Positions 35,926 to 46,081 of a stretch of DNA of 64,000 nt are shown here, piece after piece. The stretch is taken from positions 34,520 to 98,519 of the forward strand of contig NZ_JAHZMO010000012.1 in NCBI RefSeq assembly GCF_020748185.1. Reading direction: 5' to 3'. The stretch is from Terrisporobacter petrolearius (GTDB lineage: Bacteria > Bacillota > Clostridia > Peptostreptococcales > Peptostreptococcaceae). The number at the start of each line of letters is the position of its first letter. Positions within the stretch are counted from its first letter, which is position 1. The translations under genes and the position numbers were made by a program. The notes below the pieces were generated by a model. That model did not search any database and was not told the DNA's origin. It saw nothing but the letters and a program-made list of their open reading frames with translations.

Positions 35926-37257
35926 ATGGAAGTAAACGTAAAAAATATTAATAATATAATAAGTAAAGTTTATAAAAATAGTATAGCTGATGAAATGGGA
36001 ATCGAAGTTGGCGACATACTTTTATCTGTAAACAAAGAGAGAGTTGAAGATATAATTCAATATAGATTTTTAATAAGTGAAGAATATATTGAGCTAGAAA
36101 TTCAAAAACAAAAAAATGGGAAGATATATTTATATGAAATTGAAAAAGATTATGATGAAGAATTGGGCATAGAATTTACCAACCCTATAATAGATAAGGC
36201 CAAAAGTTGTAGAAATAAATGTGTATTTTGCTTTATAGATCAGTTACCAAAAGGTATGAGGGATACACTTTATTTCAAAGATGATGACTCAAGACTATCT
36301 TTCTTACAAGGAAACTTCGTTACTTTAACTAATATGAGTGAGGATGATATTAATAATATAATAAGATATAGAATTAGTCCAATAAATATTTCGGTACATA
36401 CTACAAATCCTGAATTAAGAAGAAGAATGATAAACAATAAATTTGCAGGCAACCTAATAGATATAATGAGGAGACTTGCACAAGCAGGAATTGAAATGAA
36501 CGCCCAAATAGTACTTTGCCCAGGATATAATGATAAAGAAGAATTAGAAAGAACATTAGAAGATTTATCAAGTTTACATCCATATGTAAAAAGTGCGGCT
36601 ATAGTTCCAGTTGGAATTACTAGATATAGAGATAATCTTGCTAGACTTGATATATTTGATGAAAAAAGCGCGGGATGTACAATTGACCAAATTAGCAAGT
36701 TACAAGAAAAATATTTGGATAAATTAAATACCAGATTTGCATTTTTATCAGATGAGTTTTATATTCTTGCAAAAAGGCCATTATTAAAATATGATGAGTA
36801 TGAGGGATTTGACCAATTTGAAGATGGTGTTGGAATGATAACAAAAATGGGAACAGAAATTGTACAGTATTTAGATACAATATCTGGTTCAAGATTAGAT
36901 AAATCAAAAAAAGTATCCATTGCTACAGGGAAATCTGCCTATGAATTTATGTGCCATATGGCTAATAAAATAATGAAAAAATTTAATAATATAGAAATTA
37001 ACGTATATAGAATAAAAAATAATTTCTTTGGAGAGACAATAACAGTTAGCGGACTTTTAACAGCTACTGATTTAATCAATCAATTGAAAAGTGAAGACCT
37101 AGGTGAAACATTGTATATTACTAGGTCTATGATGAAAGCTGATGAAGAAATTTTCTTAGATAATATAACTTTAAAAGAATTAGAGGAAAAATTGAATTTA
37201 GAAGTAGTACCATGCGAAAATAAAGGTACTGATGTAGTAGACAAGATAACTAAATAG
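35926..37257 (+). CDS. DUF512 radical SAM protein with PDZ domain
   Basis: 443 residues: an N-terminal PDZ-like domain (NSIADEMGIEVGDILLSVN), then a radical SAM core with the Fe-S cluster motif Cys95-xxx-Cys99-xx-Cys102 (CRNKCVFCFID), and a C-terminal DUF512 domain. Substrate unknown. The position directly before der, in the plsY-gpsA-spoIVA group, is the standard one for clostridia. I use ATG 35926, eight bases after GTGGTGA; a GTG at 35911 is also open and overlaps that site. Confidence 0.82.
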   Translation: MEVNVKNINNIISKVYKNSIADEMGIEVGDILLSVNKERVEDIIQYRFLISEEYIELEIQKQKNGKIYLYEIEKDYDEELGIEFTNPIIDKAKSCRNKCVFCFIDQLPKGMRDTLYFKDDDSRLSFLQGNFVTLTNMSEDDINNIIRYRISPINISVHTTNPELRRRMINNKFAGNLIDIMRRLAQAGIEMNAQIVLCPGYNDKEELERTLEDLSSLHPYVKSAAIVPVGITRYRDNLARLDIFDEKSAGCTIDQISKLQEKYLDKLNTRFAFLSDEFYILAKRPLLKYDEYEGFDQFEDGVGMITKMGTEIVQYLDTISGSRLDKSKKVSIATGKSAYEFMCHMANKIMKKFNNIEINVYRIKNNFFGETITVSGLLTATDLINQLKSEDLGETLYITRSMMKADEEIFLDNITLKELEEKLNLEVVPCENKGTDVVDKITK

Positions 37258-37271
37258 GAAGGAGAATAAAT

Positions 37272-38597
37272 ATGGATAATAGACCCATAGTTGCAGTAGT
37301 AGGTAGACCCAATGTTGGAAAATCTACATTGTTTAATAAATTAGCAGGAAAGAGAATATCAATAGTAGAAGATACACCAGGTGTTACAAGAGATAGAATA
37401 TTTACAGAGGTAGAGTGGTTGAATAAGTACTTTACTTTAATAGATACAGGAGGAATAGAGCCTGAAAATGATGATATAATATTAACTCAAATGAGAAACC
37501 AAGCTATGCTTGCTATGGACATGGCTCATGTAATAGTATTTGTTGTTGATGGAAAAGGTGGAATAACTTCTGCAGATAGAGAAGTAGGTTTAATGTTAAG
37601 AAAAACAAATAAACCAGTTATCTTAGCTGTAAATAAAATAGATAATATAAACTTAGAAGATAATATATATGACTTCTATGAGTTAGGACTTGGGCAGCCA
37701 CATCCAATATCAAGTGCAAATGCCATGGGACTTGGAGATTTATTAGATGAAATAGTGGAAAACTTCCCAGAAGGATTAAACACTGAGTACAACGAAGATA
37801 TAATAAGAGTTGCTATAACAGGTAAACCGAATGCAGGTAAATCATCTATCCTTAACAAAATATTAGGAGAAGATAGAGTTATAGTAAGTCCAATTGCAGG
37901 AACGACAAGAGATGCAGTTGATACATACTTTGAAAAAGGTGATCAACAGTATTTATTAATAGATACAGCTGGTATAAGAAGAAAAAGTAAAGTATATGAA
38001 AGAGTTGAAAAATTCTCAGTACTTAGAGCTATGTCTGCAGTATCTAGAGCTGATGTAGTATTAATAGTTATAGATGCTACAGAAGGTGTTACAGAACAGG
38101 ATACAAAAGTTGCAGGTATTGCTCATGATGAAGGAAAAGCTTGCATATTTGTAGTAAACAAATGGGATTTGATAGAAAAAGACAATAAGACACTTGGAAA
38201 CTATACAAACGATATAAGAGATATGTTCCCATTTATGAAGTATGCTCCAATAATATTTGTATCAGCAGTAACTAACCAAAGAATGAGTAAAATATTAGAC
38301 ACAGTTGATAAAGTTGCTGAAGAACACTCTAAGCGTGTAAGTACTTCTCAATTGAATGATGTAATTGGTGAAGCTGTAATGCTTAATCAGCCACCATCAG
38401 ATAAAGGTAAGAGACTTAAAATATACTATGGTGCTCAAACGGGTACAAAGCCACCAAAGATTACTTTATATATAAATAGTAAAGATTTAACTCATTTCTC
38501 ATACCAAAGATACTTAGAAAACAAAATAAGAGAAAACTTTGGATTTGAAGGAACATCAATGCAATTTGAATACAAAGAAAAGGATAGAAAAAGATAG
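37272..38597 (+). CDS. der: Ribosome biogenesis GTPase Der
   Basis: An essential 50S assembly factor of 441 residues with two tandem G domains: the first P-loop GRPNVGKST (about 10-18), the second GKPNAGKSS (about 183-191). NKID and NKWD are the G4 motifs, and the C-terminal KH-like domain (from about 350) follows. AAGGAGAA precedes the ATG. Fourteen bases after the DUF512 gene. Confidence 0.96.
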   Translation: MDNRPIVAVVGRPNVGKSTLFNKLAGKRISIVEDTPGVTRDRIFTEVEWLNKYFTLIDTGGIEPENDDIILTQMRNQAMLAMDMAHVIVFVVDGKGGITSADREVGLMLRKTNKPVILAVNKIDNINLEDNIYDFYELGLGQPHPISSANAMGLGDLLDEIVENFPEGLNTEYNEDIIRVAITGKPNAGKSSILNKILGEDRVIVSPIAGTTRDAVDTYFEKGDQQYLLIDTAGIRRKSKVYERVEKFSVLRAMSAVSRADVVLIVIDATEGVTEQDTKVAGIAHDEGKACIFVVNKWDLIEKDNKTLGNYTNDIRDMFPFMKYAPIIFVSAVTNQRMSKILDTVDKVAEEHSKRVSTSQLNDVIGEAVMLNQPPSDKGKRLKIYYGAQTGTKPPKITLYINSKDLTHFSYQRYLENKIRENFGFEGTSMQFEYKEKDRKR

Positions 38598-38615
38598 AAA
38601 CTTTAGGGGGTTAAT

Positions 38616-39224
38616 ATGTTAATTTATTTAATTATAATTATAATTGCCTACCTTCTTGGGAATATATCAACTTCTTATATAGTAGCAAAGAGACTTGCTG
38701 GAGTTGATATAAGAACTCAGGGTTCTGGTAATGCAGGCTCTACAAATGTACTTAGAACATTGGGTAAAAAAGCAGGAGCGTTAACTTTTATAGGAGATGT
38801 TTTGAAAGGATTAATTGCAGTATTACTAGCAAGGTTAATTGCTCATGGCGTTCATATGGACCAAAGTATTTGTGCCTATTTTGCTGTAGTTGCTGTTGTT
38901 CTTGGGCATAATTACCCTGTTTTTCTTGGATTTAAAGGAGGTAAAGGAGTAGCCACTTCTTTAGGTTCTATGTTAGGAATGAATCCGCTAGTTGCGATAA
39001 TATGTTTAGGATTTTTTATAATAGTAGTAGCTATAACTAAGTATGTTTCTTTAGGTTCTATACTAGGTATAGGCTTATCTCCTATAATCATGCTTATAAA
39101 CCATAATACTAAAGGTGTTTTAGTTGCATTATTTTTAACTATATCAGTAGCGATAACCCATAAAGAAAATATTAAACGATTGATAAATGGTACAGAACGA
39201 AAAATAGGAGAAAAGAAAAAATAA
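38616..39224 (+). CDS. plsY: Acyl-phosphate glycerol-3-phosphate acyltransferase
   Basis: First acylation in phospholipid synthesis, using acyl-phosphate. 202 residues and about five membrane segments. The three cytoplasmic-loop motifs are seen: GSGNAGSTN (glycerol-3-phosphate binding), GHNYPVFLGFKGGKGVAT (phosphate loop and catalysis) and YVSLGSI. Followed closely by gpsA, which makes its acceptor. Confidence 0.95.
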   Translation: MLIYLIIIIIAYLLGNISTSYIVAKRLAGVDIRTQGSGNAGSTNVLRTLGKKAGALTFIGDVLKGLIAVLLARLIAHGVHMDQSICAYFAVVAVVLGHNYPVFLGFKGGKGVATSLGSMLGMNPLVAIICLGFFIIVVAITKYVSLGSILGIGLSPIIMLINHNTKGVLVALFLTISVAITHKENIKRLINGTERKIGEKKK

Positions 39225-39249
39225 ATTACTATATTAGGTGGTGTTTATT

Positions 39250-40272
39250 ATGGAGAAGATGTGTGTTATAGGTGCTGGGAGCTGGGGTAGTGCATTAGCT
39301 CTTAGCTTACATAAAAATAATCATAAAGTTTTCATGTGGACAAGAGATGAAGAGCAAGTTAAAGAAATGAATGATACGAGAAAAAACAGTAGGTTTTTAC
39401 CAGGTATTGTTTTTCCTAAGGACTTAATAGTTTCCAATGATTTAGAGGAAGTTATAAAAGATAGTGAAATTGTTGTACTTGCAGTACCATCTCAAGCTGT
39501 AAGAAGTGTATGTAATCAAATTAGACCTTTCCTTAGGGATGGACAGATTTTAGTTGATGTGGCCAAAGGTTTAGAAAAAGGAACTGGACTTAGACTTTCT
39601 GATGTGGTAAAAGAAGAGTTGCCTAATAATCCTTATGTAGCACTATCGGGACCTTCCCATGCAGAGGAAGTTTCCAAATACATGCCAACAACTTTAGTAG
39701 CAGCTTGTGAAGAAATAGAATGTGCTCAAAGAGTACAAGATGCTTTTATGAGCCCATCTCTTAGAGTTTATACCAATCCTGATATAATAGGGGTAGAGCT
39801 TGGTGGAGCATTAAAAAATATTATAGCTTTTGGTGCAGGAATGTGTGATGGTTTAGGTTATGGTGATAATACAAAGGCAGCTTTAATGACAAGAGGAATT
39901 GCAGAAATCGGGAGACTTGGAGTTGCTATGGGAGCCAACGTAAATACTTTTACAGGACTTGCAGGTATTGGTGATTTAATTGTTACTTGTACAAGTATGC
40001 ATAGTAGAAATAGAAGAGCTGGTATACTTATGGGTCAAGGTAAATCATTACAAGAAACATTAGACGAAGTTCAAATGGTAGTTGAAGGAATAACTGCTAC
40101 AGAAGTAGCATATAAAGTTTCTAGAGATCTAAATATTGATATGCCAATAACTGAAGCTATATATTCAGTTTTGTATGAAGGAGCTAATCCTAATGAAGCT
40201 GTGTTAGAGTTAATGACTAGATCAAAAAAACATGAAATGGAAGAAGTCGTTAATAACGGATTATTTAAATAA
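39250..40272 (+). CDS. gpsA: Glycerol-3-phosphate dehydrogenase [NAD(P)+]
   Basis: Reduces dihydroxyacetone phosphate to sn-glycerol-3-phosphate for phospholipids. 340 residues. The NAD loop is GAGSWGSAL. The catalytic region GALKNIIAFGAGMCDGLGYGDNTKAAL carries the conserved lysine. The start is ATG 39250, six bases after AGGTGGTG; two GTG codons just upstream lie within that binding site. It forms a lipid-synthesis pair with plsY. Confidence 0.95.
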   Translation: MEKMCVIGAGSWGSALALSLHKNNHKVFMWTRDEEQVKEMNDTRKNSRFLPGIVFPKDLIVSNDLEEVIKDSEIVVLAVPSQAVRSVCNQIRPFLRDGQILVDVAKGLEKGTGLRLSDVVKEELPNNPYVALSGPSHAEEVSKYMPTTLVAACEEIECAQRVQDAFMSPSLRVYTNPDIIGVELGGALKNIIAFGAGMCDGLGYGDNTKAALMTRGIAEIGRLGVAMGANVNTFTGLAGIGDLIVTCTSMHSRNRRAGILMGQGKSLQETLDEVQMVVEGITATEVAYKVSRDLNIDMPITEAIYSVLYEGANPNEAVLELMTRSKKHEMEEVVNNGLFK

Positions 40273-40314
40273 CAAATATTTATTGAATAAGGTATAAATA
40301 TATATGTAATAAAA

Positions 40315-40365
40315 AATTCCCTCTTGAAATATAATTAACTAAGAAATTATATGCAGGAGGGAATT
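40315..40365 (+). promoter_or_regulatory. Long hairpin covering the spoIVA ribosome binding site
   Basis: An outer stem of 11 bp (40315-40325 with 40355-40365, one G-T pair) and an inner stem of 8 bp (40329-40336 with 40345-40352) form one long hairpin with an eight-base loop. The SD GGAGGG lies inside the right arm, and the ATG at 40369 follows directly. It would hide the spoIVA binding site if transcription starts upstream of 40315. Confidence 0.55.
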
Positions 40366-40368
40366 ATT

Positions 40369-41841
40369 ATGAACAATATATATGAAGACATTGCTAAAAG
40401 AACTCAAGGCGACATATATATAGGTGTTGTTGGACCTGTTAGAACAGGTAAATCAACGTTTATTAGAAGATTTATGGAAACCCTTGTGTTACCTAACATA
40501 GAAAATGACTTCAAAAGAGAAAGAACTAAAGATGAGATACCTCAAAGTGGTTCAGGTAAAACAATAATGACAGTTGAACCTAAATTTGTTCCAGCTGATG
40601 GAGTTGAAATAAAAATTAAAGACACTGTATCTTTAAAAGTAAGAATGGTAGACTGCGTAGGATACATAGTTGATGGAGCTTTAGGTCATGAAGAAGACGG
40701 AAAGCAAAGACTAGTATCTACACCATGGTCAAAAGAAGCTATAACTTTTGAAAAAGCTGCAGAAATAGGAACAAAAAAGGTTATCAAAGATCACTCTACA
40801 ATTGGAATTGTAATAATAACAGATGGTTCTGTTACAGGAATTGATAGAAGTAACTATATAATTCCTGAAGAAAGAGTTATAAAAGAATTAAAGGTATTAA
40901 AGAAACCATTTGCTATAGTATTAAATACTAAATATCCAGGTAGTGAAGAAACAGGATTTTTAAGACGTGATTTGGAAGAAAAATATGCAGTTCCTGTAGT
41001 ACCAATGGATGTGGATCAAATGGATGAGAAAGATATAGAGGAAGTTATGGAAACTGTTTTATATGATTTCCCATTAGCTGAAATAAGAATTAACTTACCT
41101 GATTGGGTAGAAGGATTACCTAATAATCACTGGATAAAGACTAATATAATTAATACTTTAAAGCAATCAATAGAATCTATTGATAAAATAAGAGATATTG
41201 ACTCTGTAGTGCATGGATTTAATGAATTACCTTTCTTAGAAGATTGTGAAGTTGATGACGTAAGCCTTGGAGAAGGTGTAATAAATATTGATATATGCAC
41301 AAAACAAGAATTATTCTACGAAATATTAGAAGAACAAAGTGGATTTAAAATTGAAGGAAATTGTCAATTACTTAATTTAATTACAAAATTATCTAAGGTT
41401 AAAGTTGAGTATGACAAAATAGAAAGTGCTTTATGTGATGCAAAAACTTTAGGATATGGTGTTGTTGCACCATCTCTTGATGAACTTAGTTTAGAAGAAC
41501 CAGAAATTACAAAACAAGGAAAGCAATACGGAATTAAATTAAAAGCTAATGCACCATCCCTTCATATAATAAAAGCAGATATTTCAACAGAAGTCTCTCC
41601 TATAGTTGGAAATCAAAATCAAGGAGAAGAAATGATTAAATATCTACTTGAAGAATTTGAACAAAACCCAGCTGAAATTTGGGAATCAAATATGTTTGGT
41701 AAATCATTAAACGATCTAGTAAAAGAACAATTACAAAGTAAATTATATACTATGCCAGAAGAGATAAGATGTAAGATACAAAAAACATTACAAAAAATTA
41801 TTAACGAAGGTAGTAGTAATATAATAACTATTTTGCTATAA
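40369..41841 (+). CDS. spoIVA: Stage IV sporulation protein A, spore coat ATPase
   Basis: Base layer of the spore coat: made in the mother cell under sigma-E, it binds the outer forespore membrane and polymerises after ATP hydrolysis. 490 residues, the usual length. The Walker A is GPVRTGKST (22-30), then MVDCVGYIVDG. The C-terminal end (EIRCKIQKTLQKIINEGSSNIITILL) matches the membrane-targeting tail. The start is ATG 40369 after GGAGGG; a codon-in-frame ATG at 40351 lies inside the hairpin noted here. A terminator follows. Confidence 0.96.
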   Translation: MNNIYEDIAKRTQGDIYIGVVGPVRTGKSTFIRRFMETLVLPNIENDFKRERTKDEIPQSGSGKTIMTVEPKFVPADGVEIKIKDTVSLKVRMVDCVGYIVDGALGHEEDGKQRLVSTPWSKEAITFEKAAEIGTKKVIKDHSTIGIVIITDGSVTGIDRSNYIIPEERVIKELKVLKKPFAIVLNTKYPGSEETGFLRRDLEEKYAVPVVPMDVDQMDEKDIEEVMETVLYDFPLAEIRINLPDWVEGLPNNHWIKTNIINTLKQSIESIDKIRDIDSVVHGFNELPFLEDCEVDDVSLGEGVINIDICTKQELFYEILEEQSGFKIEGNCQLLNLITKLSKVKVEYDKIESALCDAKTLGYGVVAPSLDELSLEEPEITKQGKQYGIKLKANAPSLHIIKADISTEVSPIVGNQNQGEEMIKYLLEEFEQNPAEIWESNMFGKSLNDLVKEQLQSKLYTMPEEIRCKIQKTLQKIINEGSSNIITILL

Positions 41842-42174
41842 AAAAAATTAATACTAAAATTAAATATTTATATAATAAAAAAGAGCTAAATTTGAAATGT
41901 GATAAATTTAGCTCTTTTTTATTATTTATTCCTATTTAGAATGTGCAGTTAAATCAGAATAATCAAACTGTAAAAAAAATTCAGAAAATTGAAAATAAAA
42001 AGAGGAAATTTGGAGCAAACATAGAATTAATCTAAATACGAGTATAAAGGTATGTGTTTTTGCATTCTTTTTAGTTATAAAACGGTATGGCAAAAATATA
42101 ATTAAATAAATATATCTTTTACTCGCAGGTATATTAATTTTTTAGGTATAAATTTTATTATTAGGAGGGGTTTT
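41842..42174. other. Intergenic region, spoIVA to symporter gene
   Basis: 333 bases. The first 80 carry the spoIVA terminator. The rest is AT-rich leader of the symporter gene. I see no conserved riboswitch core and no convincing paired promoter hexamers. A 17-codon frame at 42051 lacks a binding site. Confidence 0.4.
41877..41922 (+). terminator. Rho-independent terminator of spoIVA
   Basis: A perfect 17-bp inverted repeat (AAAAAAGAGCTAAATTT and complement), ten-base loop, T-rich end. Confidence 0.9.
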
Positions 42175-43659
42175 ATGAAGGACATAGTTACGGCGGTTAA
42201 TAATGTAGTATGGAGTAATTGGCTAGTATATTTATGCTTAGGTGCAGGTATTTATTTTTCTCTTAGAACAAGATTCTCTCAAATTAGAAATATCAAAGAA
42301 ATGGTACATTTATTATTCTCAGGTGAAAAATCTGAACAAGGTATTTCATCTTTCCAAGGTTTCTGTACTGCACTAGCAGGACGTATAGGAACAGGAAATA
42401 TAGCAGGTGTTGCTACTGCTATTGCTTGGGGTGGTCCAGGGGCATTATTTTGGATGTGGGTAATAGCATTCTTAGGGGCAGGCTCAGCATTTGCAGAATC
42501 TACATTAGGTCAGCTATATAAAGAAGATCATGAAGGTCAATACTGCGGTGGTCCAGCTTACTATATAGAAAAAGGTTTTGGTCAAAAAGGATGGTCAAAA
42601 GTTTATGGTATGGTATTTGCAATAGTTACAGTTATAGCAATAGGTATGTTACTTCCAGGAGTACAATCTAACTCAATAGCTGCTGCTGTAGAAAATGCTT
42701 TTGGTGTTAATGTTACAATAACAGGTATTGCACTAGTTATATTAGTTGGAGTAGTTATATTTGGTGGAATCAAGAGAATAGGTTCTGCTGCAGAATTTAT
42801 AGTTCCATTTATGGGTGGAGCATATATATTAATGTCTGTAATAATAATAATAGTAAATATTGGGTACTTACCACATGTAATAGGTTTAATATTTAAATCA
42901 GCATTTGGTGCAGAAGCTACGTTTGGTGGTATACTTGGGTCTACTATAGCTTGGGGTGTTAAGCGTGGAGTTTACTCAAATGAAGCTGGTCAAGGTACAG
43001 GACCACAAGCATCTTCAGCAGCTGAAGTATCTCACCCTGCGAAACAAGGTTTTGTTCAAGCTTTTTCTGTTTATGTAGATACATTATTTGTTTGTTCAGC
43101 TACTGGATTTATGATATTAATGACTGATAACTATACTACTTTCAATGCTGATGGAAGTATTTTATTCAATGCAGGAACAGAATATACTGTTAAACAAATA
43201 GGGCCTGCTTATACTCAAGGTGCAGTTAATACTTTAATACCTGGATTTGGTGCAGCATTCGTCGCTATAGCATTATTCTTCTTTGCGTTTACTACTCTGA
43301 TGGCTTATTACTATATAGCAGAAGTTAATGTTAACTATATAGTTAAAAGACTGACTGGGAAAGGAAGTGTAATGGCTACACATGCTTTAAAATTAGTATT
43401 ACTTGGTATGACATATTATGGAGCTATAAAAACATCAGATCTTGCATGGGCAATGGGTGATATAGGTGTTGGACTTATGGCATGGCTAAACATAGTAGCT
43501 ATTTTACTATTATCTAATATAGTTATGAAGTGTTTTAAAGACTATGAAAGTCAAAAGAAATCTGGTAAAACTAGTGAAGATATTACCTTTGACCCAGTAC
43601 CGCTAGGAATTAAAAATGCTGATTTCTGGGAAAATAAAAACAAGCAAAAAGTTGACTAA
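42175..43659 (+). CDS. Alanine/glycine:cation symporter (AgcS family)
   Basis: A Na+- or H+-coupled importer of small neutral amino acids. 494 residues and about ten or eleven membrane segments. The family signature GTGNIAGVATAIAWGGPGALFWMW lies near 78-101, and NEAGQGTGPQASSAA near 275. Bacterial genomes carry several paralogues, so the exact substrate (alanine, glycine or D-forms) cannot be assigned. AGGAGGGG precedes the ATG. Transcribed alone. Confidence 0.88.
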   Translation: MKDIVTAVNNVVWSNWLVYLCLGAGIYFSLRTRFSQIRNIKEMVHLLFSGEKSEQGISSFQGFCTALAGRIGTGNIAGVATAIAWGGPGALFWMWVIAFLGAGSAFAESTLGQLYKEDHEGQYCGGPAYYIEKGFGQKGWSKVYGMVFAIVTVIAIGMLLPGVQSNSIAAAVENAFGVNVTITGIALVILVGVVIFGGIKRIGSAAEFIVPFMGGAYILMSVIIIIVNIGYLPHVIGLIFKSAFGAEATFGGILGSTIAWGVKRGVYSNEAGQGTGPQASSAAEVSHPAKQGFVQAFSVYVDTLFVCSATGFMILMTDNYTTFNADGSILFNAGTEYTVKQIGPAYTQGAVNTLIPGFGAAFVAIALFFFAFTTLMAYYYIAEVNVNYIVKRLTGKGSVMATHALKLVLLGMTYYGAIKTSDLAWAMGDIGVGLMAWLNIVAILLLSNIVMKCFKDYESQKKSGKTSEDITFDPVPLGIKNADFWENKNKQKVD

Positions 43660-43700
43660 TAGAAATTGAATTTTATTAATTATAGATGTAAATAAATAAT

Positions 43701-43742
43701 AAAAAAAGATGGTTCTTTGTTTATAAAGAGCCATTTTTTTAT
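43701..43742 (+). terminator. Rho-independent terminator
   Basis: ATGGTTCTTT and AAAGAGCCAT (one G-T pair) extended by A and T runs, seven T at the end. Confidence 0.8.
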
Positions 43743-43860
43743 ATTAATACAAATTTTTTTTATTTTTTAGAATAATATGTGAAATAATTAATATTATTGG
43801 TTATAATCTTATATATAATAAAGTAAAAATATGAAATTCATTATATAGAAGTTAAATTAT

Positions 43861-43889
43861 TTGACAATATAATTTATAATGCTTAAAAT
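43861..43889 (+). promoter_or_regulatory. Sigma-A type promoter of serS
   Basis: A perfect TTGACA (43861-43866), a 17-base spacer and TAAAAT (43884-43889). The leader of about 85 bases shows no T-box core, so serS does not appear to be T-box controlled here. Confidence 0.65.
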
Positions 43890-43981
43890 ATAGTTAAAAT
43901 GGATTTATTATACTTTATGTTTTATATTTCTCAGGGAATATACATAATTCAATTTGTACATAAAATGTAGGAGGAAAGAAA

Positions 43982-45259
43982 ATGTTAGATATCAAAAGGA
44001 TAAGAGAAAATCTAGAAGATATTAAAAAAGCAATGGACAGAAGAGGAGAAAAAGAATTTGACCTTGATGCTGTTGTTGAACTAGATGATCAAAGAAGAGA
44101 ATTATTAAAAGAAGTTGAGACGTTAAAAAGCGAAATGAACGTTGAACAAAAGAAAATACCTCAACTAATGAAAGAAGGAAAAAAAGAAGAAGCTGAAGCG
44201 GAAAAAGTTAAGCTTAAAGAATTATCTGAAAACATAAAGGTTTTAGATGAAAAAGTTAAAAAAGTTCAAGATGAATTACAATATAGATTACTTAGAATAC
44301 CAAATGTTCCAAATGAAAACGTTCCTCAAGGGGACACTGATGATGATAACGTAGAAGTTAGAAAATGGGGAGAACCAAAACAATTTGACTTTGATTTTAA
44401 AGCTCATTGGGATGTAGGAACTGACTTAGAAATATTAAACTTCGAAACTGCAGGAAAAATAACAGGTTCAAGGTTTACTTTATATAAAGGTTTAGGAGCT
44501 AGACTTGAAAGATCATTAGTAAACTTCTTCCTAAATACTCATACAGAGAAAAATGGATATACAGAAGTTTTACCACCATTTATGGCCAATAGAACAAGTT
44601 TTATAGGAACAGGACAACTTCCAAAATTTGAAGAAGATATGTTCAAAATAGAAGGACTAGATTATTTTCTAATACCAACAGCAGAAGTGCCTGTAACAAA
44701 CATACATAGAGATGAAATAGTAAGTGCAGATGAATTGCCAGTGAAATATTGTGCATATACTCCTTGCTTTAGATCAGAAGCTGGATCAGCAGGTAGGGAT
44801 ACTAGAGGGCTAGTTAGACAACATCAATTCAATAAAGTTGAATTAGTTAAATTCACAAAACCAGAAGAATCTTATGAAGAACTAGAAAAATTAACAAATG
44901 ATGCTGAAATGATGTTACAAATGTTAGGATTGCCATATAGAGTTGTGAGAATATGTACAGGAGATTTAGGATTTACAGCTGCATTTAAATATGATTTAGA
45001 AGTATGGATGCCTTCTTACAACAGATATGTAGAAATATCTTCTTGTTCAAACTTCGAAGATTTCCAAGCTAGAAGAGCAGGAATAAGATTTAAAAGAGAT
45101 AAAAACTCTAAAGCTGAATACTGTCATACATTAAATGGTTCAGGTCTTGCTGTAGGTAGAACTGTTGCAGCTATACTTGAAAACTATCAGCAAGCTGATG
45201 GTTCAGTAGTAGTACCAGAAGTATTAAGACCATATATGGGCGTAGATGTTATAAAATAA
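43982..45259 (+). CDS. serS: Seryl-tRNA synthetase
   Basis: Class II synthetase, 425 residues. The N-terminal tRNA-binding coiled coil (about 30-100, rich in Lys/Glu) precedes the catalytic domain. Motif 2 ([21 protein letters not shown]) and motif 3 ([18 protein letters not shown]) are clear. AGGAGG precedes the ATG. Monocistronic between its own promoter and a shared bidirectional terminator. Confidence 0.97.
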   Translation: MLDIKRIRENLEDIKKAMDRRGEKEFDLDAVVELDDQRRELLKEVETLKSEMNVEQKKIPQLMKEGKKEEAEAEKVKLKELSENIKVLDEKVKKVQDELQYRLLRIPNVPNENVPQGDTDDDNVEVRKWGEPKQFDFDFKAHWDVGTDLEILNFETAGKITGSRFTLYKGLGARLERSLVNFFLNTHTEKNGYTEVLPPFMANRTSFIGTGQLPKFEEDMFKIEGLDYFLIPTAEVPVTNIHRDEIVSADELPVKYCAYTPCFRSEAGSAGRDTRGLVRQHQFNKVELVKFTKPEESYEELEKLTNDAEMMLQMLGLPYRVVRICTGDLGFTAAFKYDLEVWMPSYNRYVEISSCSNFEDFQARRAGIRFKRDKNSKAEYCHTLNGSGLAVGRTVAAILENYQQADGSVVVPEVLRPYMGVDVIK

Positions 45260-45273
45260 TTTTATTTAAATAA

Positions 45274-45305
45274 CAAAAAAGAGAGATTAAGATCTCTCTT
45301 TTTTT
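45274..45305. terminator. Bidirectional terminator, serS / DUF1540 gene
   Basis: AAAAAAGAGAGAT and ATCTCTCTTTTTT around five bases between convergent genes, T-runs on both strands. Confidence 0.85.
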
Positions 45306-45306
45306 A

Positions 45307-45615
45307 TTATTTACATTTAAATGTTTCGCATGATGAAAAATGAGAATTAATCATAACGCTATCTGCACTGCAACGTGTTTTATTATTGTAAATGCAACTA
45401 TAAGCTTCACAAATGATATTCTCTGGTGTTGTATATCCACCTACTTCTATTGCGCTAGTAAAATACCCCACACTATCTGCAAAATATGTTGAACAAGTAG
45501 TTTCAGATGTTTTTGCTGCAGAATTGCCTCTTACATTTATGTAACCAGCACGACAATATTCATCGTAATTATGAGCACAGTTAGTAGCTTTACAATATAG
45601 TTTTTTTTCAGACAT
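45307..45615 (-). CDS. DUF1540 cysteine-rich protein
   Basis: 102 residues with two DUF1540 modules: CKATNCAHNYDEYCRAGYINV with a following ETTCSTY, and CEAYSCIYNNKTRCSADSVMI with SSCETF. Four cysteines per module suggest metal binding, but the role is unknown; such proteins are frequent in clostridia and some are sporulation-expressed. The start is ATG 45615 with GGAGG upstream; a longer frame to 45660 lacks a binding site. Single gene. Confidence 0.8.
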   Translation of the reverse strand: MSEKKLYCKATNCAHNYDEYCRAGYINVRGNSAAKTSETTCSTYFADSVGYFTSAIEVGGYTTPENIICEAYSCIYNNKTRCSADSVMINSHFSSCETFKCK

Positions 45616-46081
45616 ATTATTTCCTCCTAATAAACACTTCATTACTTTATTTTTATCCAAAGAAAAAAAAGTATGTATTAAAATATATCGTTTTACTTGA
45701 AATATATTTTAATATTATTGTTTAAAAGTGATCTTATTGTATTAGTATAGTAAGAAAAGATAAGTCAGATAAATGCGTTATCATTACGTTTTGTGCATGT
45801 AATAAGAATAAAGTTAACATCATTAAATAAAAACGTGTATAAGTTTGTAATGAACAAATTACAACAAAACTTGCTATAGGATTTGTTTTTGTTTCTAGTA
45901 TAGTTATGATTTGTGAAACAAAATTTAGTTTTTGAAAGAAAAAGGAAGAAATTTGCATAGAAGATAAAGATTAAAAAGTAAATCTATTTATATATTAAGA
46001 AGGATTTAAATAATATTTAAAGAAATTATAAATTAATTACTTTTTAAAAAAGAATATTATTTAAATACTGAGGTGAATCCA
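45616..46081. other. Divergent intergenic region with a leader inverted repeat
   Basis: 466 very AT-rich bases between the DUF1540 gene and the HlyD-like gene. A perfect 14-bp inverted repeat (46004-46017 with 46053-46066, 35-base loop) ends just before the HlyD-like SD (46070-46075). A smaller hairpin TTGTAAT/ATTACAA is near 45846. No promoter has both hexamers well matched. Confidence 0.4.

Noticed and set aside
42000..42174. Glycine or other riboswitch before the amino-acid symporter
   Set aside because: No conserved aptamer core could be recognised and no terminator or SD-masking hairpin is evident.
43743..43981. T-box leader for serS
   Set aside because: No AGGGTGG core and no terminator before serS. 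The leader after the promoter is only about 85 bases.
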